Assembly (NCBI GenBank): GCA_018814465.1
Contig: JAHIZR010000059.1
Span: 1 to 6,646 of the forward strand
DNA length: 6,646 nt
Source: a bacterium
Lineage (GTDB): Bacteria > Electryoneota > RPQS01
Direction of reading: 5' to 3'
Within the stretch, counting starts at the first letter, position 1. Each line of letters starts with the position of its first letter. The position numbers and the translations under genes were made by a program. The notes beneath the pieces were generated by a model that was not told where the DNA came from, searched no databases, and saw nothing but the letters and a program-made list of their open reading frames with translations. Shown one piece after another: positions 1 through 5,458 of this stretch.

Positions 1-1683
1 AAGTTCTTCTCAATGGGGAAAATGGTGACGATTAATCAAAGACTCGAGCAGGATCTGATTGAACTCGTTGCTGATGAATTCGGATTCACTGTCGAATTCG
101 TCACCGAAGAAGAGCATGAGGAAGTTGAGGTGGTCGATGAGGATCGCCCCGAAGATCTGGTCGAACGGCCCCCCGTCGTCACGGTCATGGGACACGTCGA
201 TCACGGTAAAACCTCCCTGCTGGACTTCCTGCGCCATACCGCGGTCATCGCCTCCGAACATGGCGGCATCACCCAGCACATCGGCGCTTATGAATTAAAA
301 CACAATGACCGCAAAATCACTTTCCTTGATACTCCCGGTCACGAGGCTTTTACCGCGATGCGCGCCCGCGGTGCGCAGGTCACCGACCTGGTCGTGCTTG
401 TGGTCGCCGCGGATGATCATGTGCGTCCGCAGACGATTGAAGCGATTAGTCACGCCCAGTCGGCGGACGTGCCGATTATCGTCGCAATCAATAAAATCGA
501 CAAGCCTGATGCCGATCCCGAACGCATCCGCAAGGAACTCGCCGCTCAGAATATTCTGGTTGAACAATGGGGCGGTAAAATCCAGAGCGCTGAAATCTCC
601 GCGAAGTTCGGTCAGGGAGTTGAAGGGCTGCTCGAAGAAATTCTCCTCGCTGCCGATATCCTTGAACTGAAAGCGAATCCCAATCGCCGCGCGCGCGCCA
701 CCGTCGTCGAAACCCGGCTCGAGAAAGGCCGCGGTATGGTCGCGACGATTGTGGTCACTACCGGAACTCTGCATATCGGCGATCATTTCGTCGCCGGACA
801 GCAGTTCGGCAAGGTGCGCTCACTGATGGATGAATTCGATCAAGCTATCACCAGCGTCAGCCCCGGATGCCCGGCACAAGTTGTCGGCTTCTCGGGAGCT
901 CCGCAATCCGGCGATGCCTTCGTTGTGCTCGACAGCGAAAAAGAAGTGAAGGACATCGCGATGCGCCGTCAGCTGCTGCAGCGCGAACAAACCTTCCGCC
1001 AGATCAAGATGCTGAGTCTCGACCAGATTTCGCAGCAGATTAAGGAAGGCGCGGTCAAGGAACTTTCCCTGATTGTCAAAGGCGACGCGGACGGCTCCGT
1101 GGAAGCGATCTGTGACACGCTCCAAAGAATCGCCGCCAAGGGAGTGAAAGTGCGCATCGCTCACAAGGGTGTGGGTGCCATTACCGAAAGCGACGTCCTG
1201 CTCGCCTCCGCGACCGGATCGATCATTCTCGGATTCCATGTTCATCCCAATCTCAAGGCGCGCGACCTCGCCATGCAGGAAAAAGTGGATATCCGCACCT
1301 ATCGCATCATTTATGAAATGGAAAACGATGTCCGCAGCGCCCTCGAGGGCCTGCTTGAACCGGATACGCGCGAAGATGTGATCGGTCTCGTCGAAGTCCG
1401 CGATATTTTCCGCATTCCTTCCATCGGCACGATTGCCGGCTGTCAGGTGATTTCCGGCAAAGTCACCCGTTCCAATGAAGTGCGCCTGCTGCGCGAAGGC
1501 CGTCAGGTCTGGCGCGGCAGAATCGGCTCGCTGAAGCGGTTTAAAAACGATGCCAGCGAAGTCAAGTCCGGTCTTGAATGCGGTATCGGTCTCGACGGCA
1601 TGAACGATGTCAAGGTAGGGGATTCGATCGAAGTGATCGAGATTGTCAAAGTCAAGCGGAAGCTCGAGAGCTCGACTGCATGA
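1..1683 (+). CDS. infB: Translation initiation factor IF-2 (5' partial)
   Basis: IF2 is the GTPase that recruits initiator fMet-tRNA to the 30S subunit and promotes 50S joining. The reading frame is open from base 1, and the first residues (KFFSMGKMVTINQ) match the conserved IF2_N segment that precedes the G domain. The ATG at 13 is therefore internal, and the true start lies upstream of the window. Of 560 visible residues, the G domain shows G1 GHVDHGKT (64-71), the GGITQHIGAY switch (88-97), G3 DTPGH (110-114), G4 NKID (164-167) and G5 SAK (200-202). It is followed by the beta-barrel domain II (about 230-310), domain III with KGDADGSVEA and HKGVG (about 355-450), and the C-terminal fMet-tRNA-binding barrel ending in GLECGIGL and VGDSIE. 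The long, variable N-terminus is not seen. The stop overlaps the next start as ATGA. Identification is certain. Confidence 0.98.
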   Translation, partial: KFFSMGKMVTINQRLEQDLIELVADEFGFTVEFVTEEEHEEVEVVDEDRPEDLVERPPVVTVMGHVDHGKTSLLDFLRHTAVIASEHGGITQHIGAYELKHNDRKITFLDTPGHEAFTAMRARGAQVTDLVVLVVAADDHVRPQTIEAISHAQSADVPIIVAINKIDKPDADPERIRKELAAQNILVEQWGGKIQSAEISAKFGQGVEGLLEEILLAADILELKANPNRRARATVVETRLEKGRGMVATIVVTTGTLHIGDHFVAGQQFGKVRSLMDEFDQAITSVSPGCPAQVVGFSGAPQSGDAFVVLDSEKEVKDIAMRRQLLQREQTFRQIKMLSLDQISQQIKEGAVKELSLIVKGDADGSVEAICDTLQRIAAKGVKVRIAHKGVGAITESDVLLASATGSIILGFHVHPNLKARDLAMQEKVDIRTYRIIYEMENDVRSALEGLLEPDTREDVIGLVEVRDIFRIPSIGTIAGCQVISGKVTRSNEVRLLREGRQVWRGRIGSLKRFKNDASEVKSGLECGIGLDGMNDVKVGDSIEVIEIVKVKRKLESSTA

Positions 1684-1970
1684 GCGTCTGCCTCGGAATG
1701 CTGACGGCGCGACTCATGGTCCCTGAAAGCCATTCCCTGAAAGAACGAAGAGCGGTCGTCAATTCCCTTAAAGAGAAAATCCGCAAACGCTGCAATGTCT
1801 CGATCTCGGATGCCAGCCCCGATCAGGTCTGGCAGCGCGCCGAATTGCACTTTGCCTGCGCCGCCGAAACGGAAGCCGCCGCCGATGCAATCTTTCGAAG
1901 CATCATCAGACTTATCGATGAAGAATCGAGGTGCGAATTGATGAATTCGGAAATCGAATACTATGCATAA
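1680..1970 (+). CDS. ylxP: DUF503 / YlxP-family small protein
   Basis: A 96-residue protein of the DUF503 (YlxP) family, which typically lies between infB and rbfA. The family has been linked to ribosome biogenesis or translation mostly by gene context, and its molecular function is not settled. Family hallmarks seen are the N-terminal beta strand leading to HSLKERR (18-24; usually HSLKEKR), NVSI (38-41) and WQRA (50-53), and the acidic C-terminal end IEYYA. Length is normal for the family. The frame is open back to an ATG at 1578, but the extra 34 residues are Arg/Asp-rich, lie inside the infB coding sequence and do not resemble the family. The ATG at 1680, in an ATGA overlap with the infB stop, puts the N-terminus where the family begins. 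Translation is probably coupled to infB. Confidence 0.92.
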   Translation: MSVCLGMLTARLMVPESHSLKERRAVVNSLKEKIRKRCNVSISDASPDQVWQRAELHFACAAETEAAADAIFRSIIRLIDEESRCELMNSEIEYYA

Positions 1971-2367
1971 TCCTTTTTCAGAACAGCGCGGCAAACCCCG
2001 CCGCCCGCAAAGAGTCGCATCCGAGATTATGCGAATGATGCCTGATCTGATTCGACGGCATGTGAAGCTGCCTGAGGATATTTTCGTAAGTATCGTGGGT
2101 GTGGAGGTCTCCCCTGACCTCGGGGTCGCGAAAATCTACTTCAGCGTGATCGGGGATGATGAGAACCGGCAGAGCAAAAAAGCGGAGAAACTCCTGAACA
2201 CGAAGCGCGGCATCCTGCGCAAGGAAATCGCGAGTCGCATGGTCATGAGACAGCATCCCGAGCTGAAATTCGTAGCGGATCATACCTCCGCCAATGCCGC
2301 GCGCATCGAGCAATTGTTGGATCAAATCAAGCACGAGAACAAAGGAAGCGAGCCGACGGAGCTGTGA
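1963..2367 (+). CDS. rbfA: 30S ribosome-binding factor A
   Basis: RbfA is a small KH-fold (type II) protein that binds immature 30S subunits near the 5' end of 16S rRNA and helps late maturation, notably during cold growth. The 134-residue product has the family features in order: a basic N-terminal tail, RVASEI (17-22), the hallmark VEVSPDLGVAKIYFSVIGD (47-65), a helix that ends in LRKEIASRM, HPELKF, and the kinked terminal helix starting NAARIEQLL. Length is normal. The ATG at 1963 overlaps the upstream stop by 8 nt. The next in-frame ATG (codon 23) would remove the conserved RVASEI stretch, so 1963 is preferred. The stop overlaps the following GTG start. The position after infB and ylxP is the classical one for rbfA. 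Confidence 0.96.
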   Translation: MHNPFSEQRGKPRRPQRVASEIMRMMPDLIRRHVKLPEDIFVSIVGVEVSPDLGVAKIYFSVIGDDENRQSKKAEKLLNTKRGILRKEIASRMVMRQHPELKFVADHTSANAARIEQLLDQIKHENKGSEPTEL

Positions 2368-3338
2368 AGTTTGTTTCCCGCGATCTGGACAAGCTGAAAA
2401 CGCTGCTGTCATCGGACGATCAGGTTCTCGTCACGACTCATATTCGCCCGGATCCCGATGCCATCGGCTCCGTGCTTGCGATTCGCGAGATGATTAAACA
2501 GTTGGGCAGCGAGGCACATGTGATCTTAGAGGACGAATGCCCGCCAAGATGCGGATTTCTTCCCGGCGCTGACGAGATTCTGACTCTCAGTGAGACTAAA
2601 AATACGCAACGCTATAAAGCCGTTGTCATTGTTGATGCAGGGGATCGCGGTCGAGTTGGAGACGTTGAGCGCTTGATATCAACGAGTGCCGAGATCGTCA
2701 ACATTGATCATCACAGCTCGAATGAACACTTCGGCACACTCAATTTCGTTTATCCCGACACTGCCGCCTGCGGGGAATTGCTCTATTTCCTGATAAAGGC
2801 ATTGTCCATCGAGTTGACGCAAACTCTCGCCACGAACTTATACGCGGGACTGGTGACGGATACCGGACGCTTTCGTCATACGAATACCACTTCCCGCAGC
2901 CTGCAGGTCGGCGCGGCGCTGATCGATGCCGGCGCGGATGCCGCGGCAATTACGGATCATCTCTATTACGACATCGCCGCGCAAGACATCCGCAGCATCG
3001 GAATCATTCTTGGGAGTCTTGAATTGCACGGAAGGGGAGAAGTCAGCACGATGCTGGTCAAACTCGATCAGAGCATCGAAGATCCCGATCATGTTGTCGA
3101 TTTCGCCCGCGCGATCAACGGCGTCGAGGTCGCGGCGCTGCTGAGTGAAATGAAGGACGGCAAGATTCGCGTTTCCATGCGTTCGAAAGCGCGCGTGGAT
3201 GTTTCGAAAATCGCCGAGTCCTTCGGCGGCGGCGGTCACGTGCGTGCTGCCGGATTCCGCATGATCGGTACATTGACTGAAGTCCGCGATAAGATCGTGC
3301 CTGTGCTGCTGAAAGCGGTTAAAGACTCGTCAGCTTGA
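2364..3338 (+). CDS. nrnA: DHH/DHHA1 phosphoesterase, NrnA-like oligoribonuclease / pAp phosphatase
   Basis: A 324-residue member of the DHH-DHHA1 family. NrnA proteins hydrolyse oligoribonucleotides of a few nucleotides (nanoRNA) and often 3'-phosphoadenosine 5'-phosphate, using Mn2+. The metal-binding motifs are visible: H26 with D30 and D32 (THIRPDPDAIGS), D91 in VDAGD, the name-giving D115-H116-H117, and D166 in GLVTDTGRFRHT. The C-terminal DHHA1 substrate-binding domain carries GGGGHVRAAG (288-297). Motif I has Pro31 where Gly is more usual. The start is GTG at 2364 inside the rbfA stop (GTGA). The next in-frame ATG, at codon 43, would delete motif I. A GGAG at 2358-2361 sits unusually close to the GTG, so coupling to rbfA is likely. 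NrnA is the common occupant of this slot. The balance of nanoRNase, pAp phosphatase and cyclic-dinucleotide product (pGpG/pApA) activity cannot be read from sequence. Confidence 0.9.
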   Translation: MKFVSRDLDKLKTLLSSDDQVLVTTHIRPDPDAIGSVLAIREMIKQLGSEAHVILEDECPPRCGFLPGADEILTLSETKNTQRYKAVVIVDAGDRGRVGDVERLISTSAEIVNIDHHSSNEHFGTLNFVYPDTAACGELLYFLIKALSIELTQTLATNLYAGLVTDTGRFRHTNTTSRSLQVGAALIDAGADAAAITDHLYYDIAAQDIRSIGIILGSLELHGRGEVSTMLVKLDQSIEDPDHVVDFARAINGVEVAALLSEMKDGKIRVSMRSKARVDVSKIAESFGGGGHVRAAGFRMIGTLTEVRDKIVPVLLKAVKDSSA

Positions 3339-3351
3339 TTTCGATAATAGC

Positions 3352-4026
3352 ATGCTCTCAGACGGTCTGATATTATCCGTCAACAAACCATCGGCTTGGA
3401 CTTCCTTCGATGTCGTCGCGAAACTGCGCCGCGCGCTGGAATGGAAAAAAGTCGGACATGCCGGCACGCTTGACCCGATGGCGACCGGAGTTCTCATCCT
3501 GCTTTTCGGTGCCGCGACTCGCCGCAGCGATGAGTTCATGGATCTGCCCAAAGAATATCGAACGACTATTCGCTTCGGTTTGGTCACAGCGACGGATGAT
3601 ACAACCGGCGAGCTGCTCGAGCGGCGCGAGATTGACAAATGGTCGGAATCCCGCATTTATGAAGCTCTGCAAAGCTTCATCGGCCGCATCGCACAAATTC
3701 CCCCGGCGGTTTCAGCGGTCAAGGTGGGTGGACGCCGCAGCTACAAAGCCGCTTTCGCGGGTGAAGCGCTTGACCTGAAAGCTCGTCCGGTTGAAATCTA
3801 CGGCATCGACGTCCATCGCTTCTCGAAACCGGATGTCGAACTGACGATCCGCTGCGGACGCGGAACCTACATCCGTTCGATCGCCCGCGATTTGGGAAAT
3901 GCTCTGGGCTGGGGAGCCGTGCTGGCACAATTAACCAGAACGGCAATCGGACCCTATCGCATTGAAAACAGTTTGCCGGTCGAAACTATTTTAAAGCATA
4001 AATCCGAGTTTACTTTCGCCGCATAG
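3352..4026 (+). CDS. truB: tRNA pseudouridine(55) synthase TruB, short form
   Basis: TruB isomerises U55 in the T-loop of most tRNAs to pseudouridine and also acts as a tRNA folding chaperone. The 224-residue product has the catalytic motif GHAGTLDPMATGVL with catalytic Asp41, the KEY motif (68-70) with active-site Tyr70 and TATDDTTGE, QIPPAVSAVKVGGRRSYKAA (116-135), and CGRGTYIRSIARDLG (169-183) with the conserved Tyr174 and Arg176. It ends soon after LTRTAIGPYRIENSL, about 80-90 residues before the end of the E. coli or Bacillus proteins, so the C-terminal PUA-like domain is absent. There is no sign of a frameshift: the next gene begins on the base after the stop. Short TruB proteins are known in Bacteroidetes and relatives. 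The gene starts 13 nt after nrnA with no clear Shine-Dalgarno sequence. Confidence 0.96.
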   Translation: MLSDGLILSVNKPSAWTSFDVVAKLRRALEWKKVGHAGTLDPMATGVLILLFGAATRRSDEFMDLPKEYRTTIRFGLVTATDDTTGELLERREIDKWSESRIYEALQSFIGRIAQIPPAVSAVKVGGRRSYKAAFAGEALDLKARPVEIYGIDVHRFSKPDVELTIRCGRGTYIRSIARDLGNALGWGAVLAQLTRTAIGPYRIENSLPVETILKHKSEFTFAA

Positions 4027-5022
4027 ATGGATATTTTTCGAGGTTCATGGTCAGCGTTTTCCGATCTGCGCGATTCGGCGGTCACCGTCGGCTCTTTCGA
4101 TGGCGTGCATGTGGGACACCGTGAAGTCATCGCTCGTCTGGTAAAAACCGCCCGCGAACATGATCTGCGCAGCGTCGTCATCACGTTTGAGACTCATCCC
4201 CGCGATGTGATGGACTCGGTGGACTATCCCGTGCCGCTGCTGACCACAACCGAGGAAAAGCTTGATCTCCTCGCCGAGACCGGGGTGGATCTCACAATGG
4301 TTCTGCAGTTCGATCACAGTCTCGGGGAGCTTGCACCGCGCGATTTCGTGCAAGTAGTATTGGCCGGGCGAATCGGCATGAAAAAAATCGTCATCGGTTT
4401 TAATCACGCCTTCGGCAAAGGCCGTCAAGGGGATCGCGAAAGCCTGATCGCTCTTTCGCGGGAAATCGGCTTCACAGTGGAAGTCGTGAATCCCACCCGT
4501 ATTGGCGATATCATTATCTCTTCCACCAAGCTTCGCAGAATGGTGATCGAAGGTGATCTGATCGGCGCCGCCAAAGGATTGAACCGCTACTACACTCTGA
4601 GCGGTACCGTCATCCACGGCTTCGGTCGCGGAAAAAGACTCGGATATCCCACAGCCAACCTGGGTCTGATACAATCAAATAAACTGCCTCCCAAAGACGG
4701 CATCTATGCCGGATTCGGATTGCTGGAAAACGGCGAGTCTTATCCGGCCGCCATCTCCATCGGCTACAATCCCACTTTCGGCGAAGGCAAGCATTCCCTC
4801 GAAGCTCACCTGATCGGCTTCGATGGCGATATCTATGATCAGAAACTGCGTCTCAACTTCGTCCAACGTATTCGCGGAGAAGAGAAGTATGACGCTGAAT
4901 CCGAACTGATTCAGGCTATCCGCAAGGATATCGAAACAATTTCCAAACTGCTCAAATCACGGCATCACTTGTTGCCGGATCTGAATGCGGTCGCTGATTC
5001 GACCAAATCTAAACAAGAATAG
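4027..5022 (+). CDS. ribF: Bifunctional riboflavin kinase / FMN adenylyltransferase
   Basis: RibF phosphorylates riboflavin to FMN and adenylates FMN to FAD in the cytoplasm. The 331-residue protein has both modules. The N-terminal nucleotidyltransferase shows VGSFDGVHVGH with the HxxH-type pair His28 and His31, THPRD (56-60), GFNHAFGKGRQGD (124-136; Asn126 conserved) and ISSTKLR (164-170). The C-terminal kinase has GRGKRLGYPTANL with Thr209 and Asn211 of the PTAN motif, PKDGIYAG, IGYNPTFG, the presumed catalytic Glu259 in SLEAHL, then FDGDIY and RGEEKY. Length is normal for the bifunctional form. The ATG directly abuts the truB stop (TAG then ATG) and has no clear Shine-Dalgarno sequence, so reinitiation after truB is likely. 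truB-ribF adjacency is widespread in bacteria. The last 20 or so codons overlap possible RNA hairpins in front of rpsO. Confidence 0.97.
   Translation: MDIFRGSWSAFSDLRDSAVTVGSFDGVHVGHREVIARLVKTAREHDLRSVVITFETHPRDVMDSVDYPVPLLTTTEEKLDLLAETGVDLTMVLQFDHSLGELAPRDFVQVVLAGRIGMKKIVIGFNHAFGKGRQGDRESLIALSREIGFTVEVVNPTRIGDIIISSTKLRRMVIEGDLIGAAKGLNRYYTLSGTVIHGFGRGKRLGYPTANLGLIQSNKLPPKDGIYAGFGLLENGESYPAAISIGYNPTFGEGKHSLEAHLIGFDGDIYDQKLRLNFVQRIRGEEKYDAESELIQAIRKDIETISKLLKSRHHLLPDLNAVADSTKSKQE
4960..5004 (+). promoter_or_regulatory. Two small hairpins at the end of ribF, upstream of rpsO (candidate S15 control site)
   Basis: Two inverted repeats lie close together: CGGCA 4960-4964 with TGCCG 4973-4977 (5 bp, 8-nt loop), and GGTCG 4989-4993 with CGACC 5000-5004 (5 bp, 6-nt loop). 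A competing pairing, GAAT 4983-4986 with ATTC 4997-5000, would exclude the second. They end 43 nt before the rpsO ATG. S15 is known to repress its own mRNA through structured leaders in several bacteria, and the 25-nt gap before rpsO is too short to hold one alone. The link to S15 is inference, and stems this small can occur by chance. Confidence 0.25.
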
Positions 5023-5035
5023 AAATAGACACGAA

Positions 5036-5042
5036 AGAGAAG
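5036..5042 (+). promoter_or_regulatory. Probable ribosome-binding site of rpsO
   Basis: The purine stretch AGAGAAG lies 5 nt before the rpsO ATG at 5048, in the 25-nt gap after ribF. It is an imperfect match to AGGAGG but well spaced, and it supports the ATG at 5048. The frame is also open from an ATG at 4985 inside ribF, but that longer product would not match S15 ends. Confidence 0.5.
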
Positions 5043-5047
5043 CAAGC

Positions 5048-5317
5048 ATGGCAGTTACTGCTGAAGAACGCAAGTCGATGATCGAAAAATTCGCGCGTAC
5101 GACGAATGACACGGGCAGCCCCGAAGTACAGGTCGCTTTGTTGACAAAGCATATCGCTGAACTGACGGAACACCTCAAAATCCATCAGAAGGACGCCCAT
5201 TCACGCCGCGGCCTTTTGCTGATGGTGGGACGCCGTCGTCGTTTGCTCAAGTATCTCGCAAAAACCGATATCGAACGCTATCGCAGCCTGATCAGCGAAC
5301 TCGGCCTGCGCAGCTAA
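5048..5317 (+). CDS. rpsO: 30S ribosomal protein S15
   Basis: S15 is a primary-binding protein of the 30S subunit. It binds 16S rRNA helices 20-22 and later contributes to an intersubunit bridge. The product is 89 residues, the usual length. It has MAVTAEERKSMIEKF, TGSPEVQVALLT (22-33), LTEHLKIHQKDAHSRRGLL with His42, Asp49 and Ser52 at the rRNA-contact positions, VGRRRRLLKYL (60-70), and the C-terminal RYRSLISELGLR. The usual DHHS is DAHS here, a tolerated position. The start at 5048 is chosen because the family begins exactly here. The frame extends back to 4985, but those 21 extra codons lie within ribF or the gap and look random. rpsO followed by pnp is a very common pair. Confidence 0.98.
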   Translation: MAVTAEERKSMIEKFARTTNDTGSPEVQVALLTKHIAELTEHLKIHQKDAHSRRGLLLMVGRRRRLLKYLAKTDIERYRSLISELGLRS

Positions 5318-5323
5318 CGCCAA

Positions 5324-5344
5324 CCGGCCGCATGAGGCGACCGG
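5324..5344 (+). other. GC-rich hairpin just after rpsO
   Basis: CCGGCCGC (5324-5331) pairs with GCGACCGG (5337-5344), giving 4 bp, one C-A mismatch and 3 bp around the 5-nt loop ATGAG. It begins 7 nt after the rpsO stop. No T-run follows (AATTAACAC), so it is not a normal intrinsic terminator. It may protect the rpsO 3' end or be a processing point between rpsO and pnp. The pairing is direct from sequence; the role is inference. Confidence 0.4.
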
Positions 5345-5350
5345 AATTAA

Positions 5351-5386
5351 CACAGACTGCCCGTAAAGAACTGGGCAGTGATTGTG
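5351..5386 (+). promoter_or_regulatory. Stem-loop in the rpsO-pnp spacer
   Basis: ACTGCCC (5356-5362) and GGGCAGT (5373-5379) form a perfect 7-bp stem with a 10-nt loop. It can be lengthened by CACA 5351-5354 with TGTG 5383-5386 across a small internal loop. The bases that follow (GATTGTGCTTGTATT) are not a proper U-tract, so termination would be weak at best. In Enterobacteria the pnp leader carries a stem cut by RNase III and used for PNPase autocontrol. A similar role here is possible but unproven. Confidence 0.5.
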
Positions 5387-5431
5387 CTTGTATTGCCGTC
5401 AGGTCACCATTCCGGAAGGCAGCGGCACAAT
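5381..5431 (+). promoter_or_regulatory. Long-range inverted repeat in the pnp leader
   Basis: ATTGTGC (5381-5387) is the exact reverse complement of GCACAAT (5425-5431). Inside it, TGCC (5394-5397) can pair with GGCA (5418-5421), giving an extended interrupted stem. The outer arm shares bases 5383-5386 with the extension of the preceding stem-loop, so the two full structures compete. It ends about 9 nt before the AAGGAG in front of pnp. No matching RNA family is known to me; a pnp autoregulation element is the natural guess. Confidence 0.4.
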
Positions 5432-5439
5432 CGGAGAAG

Positions 5440-5455
5440 AAGGAGAAATAGGAAG
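5440..5455 (+). promoter_or_regulatory. Ribosome-binding region of pnp with two Shine-Dalgarno-like cores
   Basis: A purine-rich run holds AAGGAG (5440-5445), 13 nt before the ATG at 5459, and AGGAAG (5450-5455), only 3 nt before it. The better core is slightly far and the weaker one is close. Together with the family N-terminus they support 5459 as the start. An in-frame ATG at 5477 sits 6 codons later and would also leave the first RNase PH domain nearly intact. Confidence 0.6.
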
Positions 5456-5458
5456 AAA

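Noticed and set aside
13..15. ATG at 13 as the infB start
   Set aside because: The frame is open to base 1 and residues before this Met already match the conserved IF2_N segment, so the gene is cut by the window edge.
295..786. Long open frame on the minus strand (163 codons) inside infB
   Set aside because: Antisense shadow of a certain gene; the translation resembles no protein family and lacks a start context. The other long minus-strand frames (for example 1503-1994, 4051-4674, 6041-6496) fail for the same reasons.
1661..1672. Inverted repeat AGCTC-GA-GAGCT at the end of infB
   Set aside because: A 2-nt loop cannot form as a full hairpin and the repeat arises from ordinary Leu-Glu-Ser-Ser codons.
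1578..1679. N-terminal extension of the YlxP gene back to the ATG at 1578
   Set aside because: The extra 34 residues lie within the infB coding sequence, are low-complexity Arg/Asp-rich and do not match the family, which begins at the ATG at 1680.
4985..5047. N-terminal extension of rpsO back to the ATG at 4985
   Set aside because: S15 proteins start at the position matching 5048; the extra 21 residues come from the ribF end in another frame.
5351..5395. Rho-independent terminator between rpsO and pnp
   Set aside because: The 7-bp stem is good, but the following bases are GATTGTGCTTGTATT and not a run of T, and the adjacent pnp is normally co-transcribed.
5347..5410. Separate sigma70-type promoter for pnp
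   Set aside because: TTAACA and TTGTGC resemble -35 boxes, but neither has a convincing -10 box at 16-18 nt; too weak to call.
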